Assembly (NCBI GenBank): GCA_001414485.1
Contig: LLEY01000076.1
Coordinates: 62,001-126,000 of the forward strand
Source: Calycina herbarum
Lineage: Eukaryota > Ascomycota > Leotiomycetes > Helotiales > Pezizellaceae
Direction: 5' to 3'
DNA length: 64,000 bases
The notes under the pieces are model-generated. The model was not told the DNA's origin, searched no databases, and was given only the letters and a program-made list of their open reading frames with translations. This document shows positions 1 through 12,007 of the stretch, piece by piece. Each line of letters opens with the position of its first letter. Position 1 is the stretch's first letter. Both the position numbers and the translations under genes were made by a program.

Positions 1-488
1 TCATTCATAAAGTAGACCAGCGACCTGGAGATCTCCCCTTGCAAAAGCCTTCCGAGCCCCAACATTCCCCTCCACAAGAGCCATATGACCCACAAGATTC
101 TTATGAGCCGCAGGATTCCCCTTCGCCAGAGCCATCCGAACCCCAAGGTCCCCCCTCACAGGAGCTCTCTGAGCCTCGAGCTCAGGGGCCGCAAAACGAG
201 GAGGAACTGCCGAGCAAAGTCTGCCACGGTTGTGCTGTATCGCGCAAACCATCGTGTTTCCAGGGGACGCTCACAACTTGCAACCTCTGTCGGCAAATCA
301 AGAAAAGGTCAAAAATGAAGAAGAGGGAGGAACGCCACAAGGCACGGCTTCAGAGTCAAACGGTAGCACCCGAGGAAATGAACCAGGCTCGAAAGATAGC
401 GGTCTCACAGATCTTCCAGAATCGGGATGGCGAGCTGTTTACTAAAGGACCACCAGGACAAGCAGGTGCTCTTAAAAGTATTAAATGA
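1..488 (+). CDS. 3' part of a gene: Pro-rich protein with a Cys-pair (zinc-binding-like) motif
   Basis: The frame is open from the left window edge to a TGA stop, and no ATG lies near the start of the visible part, so the true start is probably outside the window. The visible protein begins with a low-complexity part of degenerate EP-x-x-PQ repeats. It is followed by a CHGC ... TCNLC pair of Cys-x-x-Cys motifs about 18 residues apart and a run rich in Lys and Arg. Two CxxC pairs followed by a basic tail suggest a small zinc-binding domain, but no family is recognised. The antisense open frame over the same stretch is a mirror of the repeat composition. Function unknown. Confidence 0.5.
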   Translation, partial: IHKVDQRPGDLPLQKPSEPQHSPPQEPYDPQDSYEPQDSPSPEPSEPQGPPSQELSEPRAQGPQNEEELPSKVCHGCAVSRKPSCFQGTLTTCNLCRQIKKRSKMKKREERHKARLQSQTVAPEEMNQARKIAVSQIFQNRDGELFTKGPPGQAGALKSIK

Positions 489-2652
489 CCTTTGTAGAGT
501 GGGGATTATGCTAGAAGCGTCATTGCATCGTAAGTTTGTTGAAATCAACTTTATTTTCATGTCACTTATTTCTCAAGAGTATGTCATGCCTGCCTGGGCT
601 GGGTAGAAGCAATTTCGTTTTTGATCAAAATATTTTGTATCTTAACAAGGCATACTAAAATCTGCATCCTGTAAATTTAAACCCGCACTACGGCTCCTAT
701 GCTTGCAGTATATACGGATTAGAAGGTTGACCTGGGATCACTTTGGTTTTGACAGTGGTGATGAATGTATGCCAAATTTACGATCCATTTAGGCTTACTT
801 GGTCACGACGGAAAATTATGTAGTCTTTCTAAATTCGATAACGCCATATGAAAGAGAAGCCAGCTAAGACTTGGGACACAGAATAAGACGCTTTTACGCC
901 GTTCTAGCAACACGTGGGTAAACCACTACTACGAAGATTGGACGATGACTGCGTGTACTAAAGCTACTATCTTCAACTCACATTCCCCAAGTAAACTAAC
1001 AAAGATTTCCTACTCTCAATGAACTATTCCTCTTATTCGACGACAGAACGAGAATCGGCAGCAAAAACAGCCTGAAAATTGCTTATAGAGATCTAGAATA
1101 TAGTTGAAGCTAATAGCATCTTTTCATAAAGTCCCAAGTGACGTAGTATACATTGGAATACATTGGAATCCAGAACTTCTCCCTAGGTGGTGACAAAAAT
1201 GTCGACAGTATTCATATCCGGAATTTTCAGTAACCTAAATTGAATTTATAACACGTTCTCTCCTGCACTCGTATCGCTTAATCCAACTCATTTGCCAGGC
1301 TCTCTTGAAGTCTAGCCATTGTATTTAGTTCAGTATAAAACTGCTTCTAAATTGCGGAAGCTAAGATTCTACCTCCAAAACCAATTCTAATAAAAAAACA
1401 GCAAATAAACGCGAAGATACTTCGAACTTATCTCCCTCGCTCCTTAGATCCAAAAACCTCATACAACCACTTCTAAATAATCATTACTGCGATATTTCTT
1501 GGTACAACTGTGTTCCACAAGACTTAGGACTACTCTCTCCATTTAACTGTAACTTATTATTAAGATGGTCATAGTTGACAAATCAGGCCGAACATGAAAT
1601 AGTATAAATAAACCAAGCACAAGAGATCACAGAAAGCCACAACTTCAACCGAAATCCAGGAAATAGTAGATGTGTCACAGAAAGAACTCGGAACCTAAAA
1701 TATACTTCACTAAACGGAAATGCTTATGAATAAGACCATTGGGCGGGAAATAACCTATTATTATAGCACTTCTCTTTTTCAACTAATCACAACCATCTAG
1801 GCAAGGCCTCAAATTCGACAACAAAAAAAACGACAACAAAAAAAACGACAACAAATAAGAGCTCTCATATTCCCGAGAAAATTCTTTGAGCCACTGACGA
1901 CTCTAGTTTACTTCTTCCCAGCCACGATTTCACAGTACCTATCCAGACAGTCAAGGTTTCCATAAGGAGACACCCAAAGACAGACACGTCAAATCAAACG
2001 TAAAGACATGTGCTTTATGTTTTGTCTATGTTCTTTAGAACGTTGTTAGATCCCCCTTTAAATGCGACGCTTTCCCATGTTCAGATGCTTTGTTGAGACC
2101 CTTGATTCATCTACCGCAGGCTCACTAACATCAGTATATTCCCACATCCTCACCATGGCCACCACATCCTCGAAGCCCACTTCCCAAAATCAAGCACAAT
2201 AAAACAAACAATTCTTCATTCATAATATTCATACTAAGTATACATGCACTGCTACCCCACCCCGGCCGAGCCCAAGCCAGGCAAGGTAAAGTAAAGGTTC
2301 ATCTCAACACACCACGAACCCAAATCTGGTATTATACAAAGCCCCCCCATAAGAGTAAAGCAAAAGCAACTCTCATCATCCGCATGGCCCGACTTCCGAA
2401 TCCATAAAGTATACTCATAACAATCGAGTGTTCTTTCTAGCGCCACATATGCACAAGCCCCTCAAAAAAACTAGAGGGGCCAAAAAAAACAAACACACAC
2501 GCTCCGATGTATGAACCCAAAAACGCCCCCTAATCCATGATCCGCATGTATAAGTCCCACATGCATCCGTTCTCGAATCAGTCAACTGGACCAGTCAACG
2601 TGACATTAGACCGACACTTTGTCCCCGATCATTCGTCAAGCGGTCGATCGAC
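489..2652. other. AT-rich intergenic stretch
   Basis: No ORF here resembles a protein. Small direct repeats are visible: a 17-bp unit of the type cgacaacaaaaaaaa around 1815-1855, and a doubled atacattgga around 1148-1166. The right end, downstream of bud3, probably contains its 3' UTR. Confidence 0.5.
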
Positions 2653-5600
2653 TCACTCATTACCCTTCAAAAGCGCCCTCAACGTCAAAATCTCCCTCTT
2701 CAACTTCGCATTCTCCTTCTTAATCTTCGCCGCCTCCTCCCCTTGTTCCTTCGCCTTAGCAACAAGGAACTCCTTATCATCCTTCCCCTTCCCCTTCAAC
2801 GCCTTAACAATCTTCCCCAACTCCCCATTAAACTTCTCATACAACAACTCATTCTCAGCACTACTCTCCTTATAAAGCTGATCGATAGCTTTAACCTTGT
2901 ACTCGGAAGCTTGAAGACTCTTCTCCATATCGGTTTTGATAGACTCATTGCGTGCCGTGAAATCCTTGACAAGCTCCGGGATCTTCGCCTCTAGTTTCTG
3001 TACAGTCGAGGATAACTTCTCGAGATCTTGAGGACGGATGGAGGAGCCGGCATTTACTCGTGCCATCTCCTCACCGATTTTGGAGAGCTCATTTTGCAGT
3101 GAAGTTTCGGCTTCGCTGATGGCGGTTTTCTCGTTGTGTATGCGTTCGCGGAGTTTCTGTGTACTTTGAAGACGGAGTTTCTGCGGGGAAGTCTGGGAAG
3201 TCTTTCCTGTACTCGTGGTTGGTCTCGGACTCGAAGAGATGCTCTCTCGTGGATTTCCACGAAGGGTGGGAATATTGGATGATAGAGAAACAGTCTTCGA
3301 ATGTCCCTTTCCTGCAGACCATAGCTCTTTGTTGACGGGACTATCTGGTGTCGACATGATATTTCCAGGTCGTTCTGTGAGGTTTCCAATATTCCTCGTA
3401 ACAATGCCCGTGGGGGTATTTTCTTTTTGTTTTGGCGAGCCAGTAAGAAATGCCGCTGACCGACCCCTGTCACCATTCACAACAGGAATCTTGGTGGGTG
3501 AAGGAGTTCTTGGGGATAAGTTGAGTTTCGTAAGCTTGCCGCGATTCGGTGAGGGGGAGATTGGTGAGCTCTCTCCGAGTGTTGCAGCGGCCATGAGACT
3601 CTTCAAATCAGATAGAGAGCTGCGACGACTCTTCTTGCCGCTTTTGACAGTGTCTTTCTTCTCTTCTGGAGGCGGTGAAGCACCAATGGTACTTAGTCTT
3701 GATGGTTGACCCTGGGAGCTTGAAGGTCTCTCCTCGAATGCACCGAGAACAGATGGTCTATCCCGAGACATTGGGCGCCTACCCGGCGATTCGATGGACC
3801 TTGAACGGTTTATGGATGAGCCCTTCGATATGCTCGAGGGAATTGGCTCTCCGGTAGCGACACTGCGACTTGTCTTGCTTAATGTTCTCCATACGGAAGG
3901 TCGATCCTCTTTCGTGCTGTTCTGCCTCAGAATCGTGTCTGCGAATCGTCGTCGAAGAGAAGATGTATTTGAAGTTATCGATGCATTTGCAGAATGAATG
4001 GATCGTGCACCGGAGATCGAACCGAAATTTGAGTTGGTCCCACTAATCGCCCCCGGACCTATATCTTCGAATAGCCTCTCCGATTCCTCGACCATACGAT
4101 CTAGCAAGTTGATGTAATCGTGCGGATTGCCGTCGGTGACCAACAACTCGGCGAAGGCTGCGGTAAGAGCCCCTCTGTCCCCATCGTTCCCACAACCTTC
4201 CAGGAGATCTGCTAACAACTTGATGATCGAAATGAAAGCTCTTCTATTCTGAGGTGCCATTTCACCAAACACCATTCGAACATAATCGGCGAAATCACCT
4301 GGGAATAGTTTATTGGCCCTGTCTTGTAAGCCATCCAAAGTCCGTGAAGACATGACTTGACCCATTTGATCCCTCCAAGCCATTCTCAAATATTTCTCAA
4401 AAGCCACGAAAATGATATCGACAGACACTTCTGACGCTGCTCTTTGATCGAAGGGGTTCTCGATGAAGGTGTTGTAAATCGCATTGATCGTTAGTTCATC
4501 GGCGTTTGCGCGATTCCGCAAAACTTTGCCAAGAATGTTACCCTTTCGAGACTGCAGAGCACCAATATAACCAGTAAATGTTTCTTCGAGACGGACAAGT
4601 GGATTTACTGGTCGGTTATCATCAGGCCCCCCACGTAGACTGCTTTTTCCGTCCATGAATTCCGAAACAGAGTGTGTTGACTTGTTGCTATTTGATCTTG
4701 TGAGCTGCGGTCCCATGGAAGGGATGTTACCAAGTCCTGGGGTCCGAGGTTGCCTCGTTGGGGTAGTGTAAGATGAAGTAGAATCCTTGAAAGATGTGGT
4801 TGAACTATTGAATCCACCACTCAAAAAGCTCGATAACATCTTAACTGGGGAAGCAGGTCTGAACCCCTTCGATTTATCCCCCTCTACCTGTACATGAAGA
4901 GACTTCAGAATTTTAATGTTGAATGATAGAAATGGAGCGGCGAGGGTGGGGTTGCTGCAATGATGCTGCGAGCGAAGTAAATCGACAGCTAAACAAGTCA
5001 GTAAAATCAATACGTAGGATATGGAAATAAAGGCATACTTCTCTTTGCAAAGGTCGGTAGAAAGTGTTCGGTAACAATTTCATCCACGAACACTCTGTCG
5101 TGAAGTCCATCCACCTCCAACCGATATTTTGCTCCATTATTAATGACAGTAACGTTGGCAGCAATCTCGACACCGTAATGGCCTACAGGAGCACCCTTTG
5201 TTCCCTTTTCGTGGTCAATCACAATGCGTATGGGAGCGGGTTCTTTTCTACCCTCAATAAGCGTGTCGATGCCTTCCTCGAAAACTGCGGTATGGAGGCT
5301 GATTTCTGCTGCAAGTAACCTTGTCGTGCGCAGACACCATTTATCGGTTTCTCGCTCGGCTTCCGAGAACCGGCCCTCGACCTTTGCTCTAGCGATTTCT
5401 TCGGTAAACCTTCCCGCTTTGCTTTCATATGCACCCTGGAGAACAAAACTCCGAATGGTAGCAGCCTGATTATTTCTGTCTCGCCCAGTTCCAGCAGAGT
5501 CCTTGAGCTCATTCAGAGAAGCCATCCATACAGTGCGCCCGTCTTCGGACATCGTAAATCGAGTATCACCAAGAACATGCCAGCCAGAAAAGGCCAGCTC

Positions 5601-7310
5601 GTAAACTCGTTTTTGCCCACCAGCAGCGGCAGTCATAGAGGCCATCATAGAGACTGCCGAGGGCTTGTCAATCTCAGCCATGACTCCCCTAGCTGACAGA
5701 CTGCATTCTCTGGCCTTTCGAAGTACTACTACAGTGTCTGCAAAAATGAGAAACATCCCTTCTCTCAGATTCCCCGAAGTAGCTGATGGCCCTACATGGA
5801 AAGGAGCAGGAAGCTCGACAAAATCGACCGCAGTAATAAGCCGACCCTGGGGTCGTAATGTTGATGGCCAAGCTTCGATGATATTTTTCAACCGATTGAC
5901 GACTTGTGACTTGTCTGCGGTGGGTGGGTCCATAGAGCAGATGGAAGTAATGATATCTCTTGCTTTCAGCATTGGTTGTAAAGCAGGGTGACCAACTGGA
6001 AGATAATTGACAATATTGTCGATAAAGAGACTGTAGCGCGGTAAACGTTGGACAGGTTCAATTACAGCAGATCTCAGGCGTTGTTCCCCTGTTTGCTGAA
6101 CACGTTGGGAGAAACTCGACTGTTGTTTCACGAAAATCGAAATAATTTGGGGAAAGTCCTGGCTAGCGGTAATATACTCCTGGTAACATTCGGCAAACTG
6201 AGGAAACCATTCGAGAAGTACTTTGGCAAAAGCGAGTGCTCCAGTGGGATCCTTCAATCGACCTGTTCCTCCATATCGAGATCCAGTGGAAGTGGCAAGG
6301 GGAGTTTCCAGGTCGCGCATGGCATCCTCTTCCGTCTCATCCATAACTTTCCGAATAGCTACCAAAAATGCCGAGTTGATTTGTAAAATCCGGTCCAGGC
6401 ATCGAGGAAACAACTTTTGCAAATCTTCCTCCGAAGGACTGAAACTTCCAAATGCTCGGTTCTTGGCTTTGGTGCGGAAGTCATCTGCAATATGATTGAC
6501 CAGTTCATGCATCTTAATCACATATCGTTCTTCTGTATCAGATAATTCTCCCATCTCCCTACGCAGTGACATTTTCTGATCCTTCATGAACGACCTTGAT
6601 CGATTCAGCGAAGATGCCTTGGATGGAGCTCTACGCAATCTGGAGGTTGGGAGGAATGTCGTCTCGCCAAATAATTTAACTAATGGTGCATATACCCCGT
6701 ACTGCTTCAAAGTCGGATCCTCGATTTCATCCTCATCTATAGTCTCATCCGGGTCCTGCTCCCGAAATGGGGCAATGGAACCTGGAGGAAGGACCAGATC
6801 AACATCCACATGGCTGATGCTTTGGGGGCGCAAGGCTGCCTCGATATCATTTATGATTTCTCCAATATTATCCAGCTTTATCATCGATCCTGCAATGTTG
6901 GCGGCATGTTGTTCGTCGAACAGCGATTGTGCCGATCCGGGTCGCTTTCCTCGAGAGGTTGCCGATTGAAGGATTAGACCGCTCTTCATTACCTCCGGTA
7001 ACTCCTTGAAGTATTTCAACAGACCAAACGCCAACCCTCGACATATTTCGTCTCCTTGTTTATCGCGCGGCAGATGGTTTACGGACTGATAGAAGGGCGA
7101 ATTCGGAGAGATTGTGATGCGAGGGTAGCTTTGGAAGCCCGCAGCCGTGAAGACGTGGACTTGTATTCGGGAGCTGTTAAGAGTGGAGTTGCTGGTGGTG
7201 GAAGGGCCGTGGAATACAAATACTGGCAGATTGGCCAGATACGGGTCGGTGGCATAATATAGAGTGACTTCGTCTTGCGACAGAGCCAGCTCCTCGGTGA
7301 CTCGAACCAT
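2653..7310 (-). CDS. bud3: Bud3-type Rho guanine nucleotide exchange factor, 1535 aa, two exons
   Basis: Exons are 7310-5039 and 4988-2653. The 50-bp intron (4989-5038) has donor GTATGC, branch site TACTGAC and acceptor TTTAG, and joins in phase 1. The ATG at 7310 is the first in frame; the open frame further upstream has only TTG. The N-terminal block (LYYATDPYLANLPVFVF, RIQVHVFTAAGFQSYPR) is as I recall for filamentous-fungal Bud3. A DH (RhoGEF) domain occupies roughly residues 250-470, with the typical segment AVIEPVQRLPRYSLFIDNI. A PH-like region follows to about 750. The second half is Ser/Pro-rich and low complexity, and the last 150 residues are a predicted coiled coil. Family knowledge: Bud3 is a GEF for Rho4 in septum formation. 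It is divergent with the dcc1-like gene across about 0.7 kb. Confidence 0.9.
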
Positions 7311-7420
7311 GGCAGATGTGGTTGTGGTTTTTGCGCGTGGGTGGTTGGTTCGTCTGGGGCCGCTCAATGGGTCTTCATGACGAGGTTCTCGATATCAGAT
7401 GAAATGGCCGGTGTTCGTGC

Positions 7421-7456
7421 TTGTGGAGGAGTGGAGGAGTGGAGGAGTGGTGGAGG
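7421..7456. repeat. Purine-rich GGAGT-type microsatellite
   Basis: Short tandem array of gtggag/gagtgg units in the 5' flank of bud3; on the bud3 sense strand it reads as a pyrimidine tract. Confidence 0.7.
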
Positions 7457-7655
7457 GCGAAATGAGTGGTCGCGAGATTTGTTGTCAAACGGATACAATT
7501 GCACCGTCGTTGAACTACCCGGTATTGGTATGGTATCCTCGTCGGGATGTGTGTTGGTTGGGGGGAGCTTGGTGAGGGTGAATGAGCCTTGTCGGTCCGG
7601 AGCGAGGGACAACAAAACAACGCGTCGAGCTCGCTCAACCGTGTCTTTCGAGGGG

Positions 7656-7690
7656 ATGCAGATGCAGACGCAGATGCAGACGCAGATGCA
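7656..7690. repeat. Hexanucleotide microsatellite gatgca/gacgca
   Basis: About six imperfect units of gatgca or gacgca in a row, in the shared bud3/dcc1 promoter. Confidence 0.75.
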
Positions 7691-8024
7691 CAAACAAGGA
7701 GGTCATGTCATACACATCCACTTGTTGGAGAGCGTCAATGTCGTCAACTGCACCTTTTCGCCGATTTAGGAGGAATTTCTTGGTCAAACCGGGTCTGGCT
7801 GAACACCTTGTCTTGGGTTTATAAAAAGACCTGATCTCCACCGTTGAGCGCGTCTGATTGGCTGCAAGGCCCGAACAAAGTCAACAATGGACCCCGCATC
7901 TCAAGGAAACATTGGACGTCTCCGGAATTTCTGACATCACCACCGAAACAAAACATCTGCACTTTGAGCCGCTTTCACCAAGATAGATACAGATACCTTA
8001 GATAATTCCGCTATCTACCTCATC

Positions 8025-8506
8025 ATGGCCACCCAATATCGAAATGATATTCCATTCTCCGCCAGCCATTCCCAACAATCCTTCAAGCTTCTCGAGCTTC
8101 CTTCAGAGCTTTTAGCCCTTCTCGAATCAGAAAACCCACCAGCGTTTGTCCAACCCACCAATGCCTCCCCTCTCACAACACGAAAACTAAATTGTCTTCT
8201 AGCCTCACGATAACCTCATCCCCTCCTACCGCGACGACACCCGGTTATGCAATCCTCTCTTCGGGCGACAAGAAATACCAAATGCGACAAAAGAACACTT
8301 CAAACCCCATCATGGTCTTAGAACCCTCCTCCACAAGACCCACGGATGCAGACGACGCCGAGACCTTCATATCGCAACCTTCCGTCACAATAGTTTCCAA
8401 AATCGAGGATACCGTAGAGTTGATTTTACAAGAAGGCGAGGCAAAAGCTCCACCGAAGGCCAACAAGTGGCACGAGAAGTTCGCGAAAAGCAGGGCTGGA
8501 AAATGA
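8025..8506 (+). CDS. dcc1: Short Dcc1-like protein (sister chromatid cohesion / Ctf18-RFC subunit), 140 aa
   Basis: Exons are 8025-8143 and 8203-8506. The 59-bp intron has donor GTTTGT, an ACTAAAT-like branch site and acceptor CTTCTAG, and joins in phase 2. The N-terminus (IPFSASHSQQSFKLLELPSE) and the segment GYAILSSGDKKYQMRQKNTSN match what I recall of fungal Dcc1. The last residues (KWHEKFAKSRAGK) resemble the Dcc1 C-terminal tail. Dcc1 proteins usually have 300-400 residues with winged-helix domains in the middle. Here the sequence passes from the N-terminal strand region (TVELIL) almost directly to the tail. The model therefore suggests an internally shortened protein that keeps the part expected to bind Ctf8/Ctf18. 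A frameshift or annotation error is unlikely because the single intron restores one clean frame. Confidence 0.72.
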
Positions 8507-8707
8507 GATGTTGAACAATTTCAATGATATCCCGGCAAGGGACTCGATGAAAACTAAAGACTGAAATATACCTACTCGTACAACTCGAAAACTTGACGTC
8601 TATTCAACAGCCTTCGAAGTTTTGGGAACTTACTACGGCAAATCCCACAAACAATAACCCGTCTGGAAACCACATTAGCATCATGCCACCTTCAAGAACG
8701 GAAATAC

Positions 8708-9325
8708 CTACGGGTCCATGGAAAGCCAATTCTTCTTCGGATTATTCTTCCCCACGATAAACCTCGCGCATTCGCAGCAAAGCACCGTCCCATTCTCATC
8801 GCACCCAAACTTCTTTTCCATCCAAGTACTTACAATACTCGTAATCTCCACAATCTCCCTCCCCATCTCCGATTTCGCCCACTCCCAAGGGCTTATACCC
8901 GCATCCATCTCATCTTCAATCAGCGACAACCCATCCCATACCAGACTCTTGCCTCTCACGTAAGTGGCATTAATTACCGTCATACACACATACCGCAGTG
9001 CAACCCCATGCGCCGCCGAGTCCCAGTATGAGATATGAGGCGACAATTCGAATCTTAATCGATACCCTGAGAGGTCCCGAAGCTCGTCTATTTCGTGGTA
9101 TTCGACTAGCTTTCGAAGGAAATAAGGACCCGTGAGTGCGAGACGGACGGCGGAAGGTGCGTCGAGATAGGTGAAGAGGATAAGGAGGATTGAATGATTT
9201 AGTGTCGTGAAAGCTGGTTTGAATTTGGTGACTATGCTGAGGGGTGCTCCTGGGGATATTTTTGATATTTTCTTGGCCCATTGTGAGAGGGGTGCTATTT
9301 GGGCGGTTACAATTGTGGTCGACAT
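8708..9325 (-). CDS. F-box-like protein, 205 aa
   Basis: Single open frame from ATG (9323-9325) to stop. Residues about 40-75 (TLNHSILLILFTYLDAPSAVRLALTGPYF) look like a fungal F-box, with leucine spacing and LT-x-PYF at the end. The C-terminal part has a CCECARFI motif preceded by an isolated Cys, which might bind metal. If the F-box is real, the protein would link a substrate to SCF ubiquitin ligase. The rest is not recognised. It is convergent with the dcc1-like gene, leaving about 200 bp between the stops. Confidence 0.65.
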   Translation of the reverse strand: MSTTIVTAQIAPLSQWAKKISKISPGAPLSIVTKFKPAFTTLNHSILLILFTYLDAPSAVRLALTGPYFLRKLVEYHEIDELRDLSGYRLRFELSPHISYWDSAAHGVALRYVCMTVINATYVRGKSLVWDGLSLIEDEMDAGISPWEWAKSEMGREIVEITSIVSTWMEKKFGCDENGTVLCCECARFIVGKNNPKKNWLSMDP

Positions 9326-12007
9326 TTATTCTTCTTGTTGGATTTCGAGGTTCGTTATCGGTGGTTTGAAAATGGGAGGAATGGAAAGAATCTGGAACAC
9401 ACACATGAGTTAGATCCTACGCCAGTGCCTAGTGTTATCAATTTCGTTCTCACGCCACGCGTATTCTATTTGGCGTCTGCTTGACATGGCTACGAAATTT
9501 AGTCAAGTCAAGCGGTCCACTAGATTAGCCAAATCACATGTGCAATATTTGACTATCACTTTTATTTGATGTTTTATAACTGAGAGTAAATATACCTCCG
9601 GAAAGTATGGGGAGTTGGACAAAAAACCGTACCATGGCCCGAACCGCGCAGATTACATGTTTGATATTGAGATAGGCTGTGATAATCTCTGCCTGCAAAA
9701 AATTTCCACTCCTGGCGTTCCCTCAATTTCTTTCACCTCTGGCGTTCCCTGGATGTAAGAGAATCTCAAATAAAGGAAATATCATATGGTCTTACTTGCT
9801 GTTCAATATTTTGTTTCTATCGAAAGCCATCTTGTAATTCATGCCAAGTTGCAAATTTCCATGCTTTATGTTTGGTCGTTTTTCTATCAAACTCGCGAGA
9901 GTGAACTCTGGTAGATGTTGGCATGGGGGAAATCGAGATAGCTCGTTTTCTGCCCTGCCGCTCTGGATCATCTGTTGGTACCCTTCAGAAGCTCTAGGCT
10001 GAGTTCTTGCGCCTAGTCTGCGACTTTTATAGAAAGAGAGCTCTTGACTTCTGACTTGGGGGGTTGTAGTTTTTTTTCATATCATGGAATGGACGCAGTA
10101 CCTGGCTGGCCTTTGTATCGAGTTTTGATTCTTTACAGTTGTGTACAGATGTGGCGGGACATTCACTTCTTCAACTATTCAGGTGTAGTATAGAGGGAGA
10201 GGAGTAGACTATTACTTCTAACTTAGGTATTAATCTCTCGCCATTGACTGAGAATTGAAGAGCATATCTTCACAACTTTTGAAAACAACATCTGTGGTCT
10301 GCTACCTGAATGACAGTACACTGCCCAAAAATAACCTTGCGATAGCGAAAACTACCTTGCAAACCTCATAGGTATTATACCTACCTGTTAGATTCACCGA
10401 GGATGGGAAGTTCTACCTGAATTTTCTACACCAGAGAAGGTTATTTGTATCGATTTTGGTGTTACCGTTTGCTTTACTTCCACTGTCGAATTTATCAAAT
10501 ACTTCGCTGAATTTTTAGGACACCTGTTTACAAACAAAGCTCGAGAGAATCTGAAAGAAATCTTCCGAGACGCAGCTAAGGTAGCTTTTCGTTTTCTTGG
10601 TATTTGCAGAGACTCAAACATGAACTGTGCCATGTATCGTGGTTCGAGGTCGCGGTGACGTTCTCCGAGGCGCTTCGAGATTTAATAGACGTCGATCACG
10701 CGTTGAGGAGAAGGTGAATTCTGATATCTTATATAGATTTTGTTTAGTTCGATTGTAAAGTGTAAAATCGATAGAAAAAAATAGACGCTTTATTGAACTA
10801 AAATAGCAAGGATGTAGAAGAGTTTGGCTTGTCATCTTACGCCAGAGTGCAAATTTGAGAGATTACCTAACAAATTTAACTCCAAACCACTTGTCAGGTT
10901 GAAAGCAATCTCGTATTTTAGGTATATTCGTCAATAATTACTCTGACGTCTAAGTTAGAGAAATATGATCTTTGCAGCTATCAAACAAGTGGTTTGGAAG
11001 CAGCCATTGATTGTCCACTTTTTGAGAAGAGACTGATAACTAGAGTACATGTCACAACTTTCATACTCGAATTTTTTTGCTCGATTTGTCTAAAGCTTGT
11101 ACGTTTCTTGGCTTATCTGTGATACTACTTTCGATTCAGAAACTACTGTCGAAGTTAACAAAAGTTTAGGTTACATTTCCTCTATAGTAAGATAAATGCT
11201 AGAGGTAAAGAAGATATCGAGACTACTAGTAAGATTCGTGAATAGGTTGGCGGTATTATTATCAAGGCCTTCATATTCTCGACAATACAATCGATGATTA
11301 TAAAGTCCAGAATGTCTGCTTGCTCTGATGTTCCGAAAATTCAATCACTTATATTGGAATAACAGAGTTCGCTTAAGAATTTCGAGACGAATCTTCCAAA
11401 TACGCCAGAGAGAGCTCAGCGTACGGTGAGAGTCGTCTTCAAGTTTATAATCTCTGTCAAGAGAGCAAATTTACTATCGGTGCAGGTGTTGATACGTATG
11501 TTGGCGGCATTGTCGAGTTTTATGTTATTATAAATGTGTTAGCAGAGATACAGAGGCTTTAAAAGCGCAATTTATATATAAAAACTTCTTCGAAGCTTTC
11601 GAGCTTCTCTTTTCTTTCTTTACTGAATTTAGTAAATCTAACTTCTCTCTCGCTCTTTTTTTCCTACACTCTTTCTTATTCCCTTAATAAACTGTCTTAT
11701 ATGACCACATCTAGACGAGATAAAACTTTTCTATTATTTCAAGATATGTTTAGGAATCCCGCTGGCTGAGTATCCGAGGCACGTGACCCGATGCCAGTCC
11801 CAGGGTTGGAGTCGGTCTTATATTAAGTAAGAGTCATTGAAAGAGGTAATTCTACCTAAAGCTACTTTCTAAGAACAAATATATCGCTTGGCCAGTTGAA
11901 ATTTCCGCGTTACATGGTTGGGCACGTGATAGACCTCGAAGTCACCAAAGAGCCTAAGCGAGCGGCGCTCGTAAAGGAGATATAACACCTGGTAGATACG
12001 TGATGCA
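9326..12007. other. AT-rich gap with eroded repeat copies
   Basis: No supported gene. Open frames at 10394-10633 and 10614-10835 have no protein-like composition. A degenerate segment starting GGCGGTATTATTATC near 11248 recurs as a diverged copy near 13958, and part of it near 11503. The motif ACTGTCGAA occurs at 10482 and 11145. This pattern fits old repeat copies altered by C-to-T mutation. Confidence 0.45.

Larger units (their letters stand above)
7311..8024. promoter_or_regulatory. Shared promoter region of bud3 (-) and the dcc1-like gene (+), with two microsatellites
   Basis: The two start codons face away from each other across 714 bp. The stretch holds a purine-rich repeat of gtggaggagtggaggagt type at about 7421-7456, and a hexanucleotide repeat (gatgca/gacgca) at about 7656-7690. 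Several open frames over these repeats look like composition artefacts. No clear TATA box is assigned. Confidence 0.5.

Noticed and set aside
1..252. Minus-strand open frame over the Pro-rich repeats
   Set aside because: It mirrors the repeat on the plus strand; the plus-strand frame has the Cys-pair motif and a more natural composition.
5219..5512. Frames on other strands inside bud3, kap114, OPT, RBR and protease genes
   Set aside because: Shadows of well-supported exons.
7275..7841. Several overlapping frames upstream of bud3, on both strands
   Set aside because: They cover microsatellites in the divergent promoter; composition is repeat-driven.
8144..8202. Frameshift in the dcc1-like gene
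   Set aside because: The two frames are joined in phase by a normal 59-bp intron with GTTTGT donor and CTTCTAG acceptor, so no frameshift is needed.
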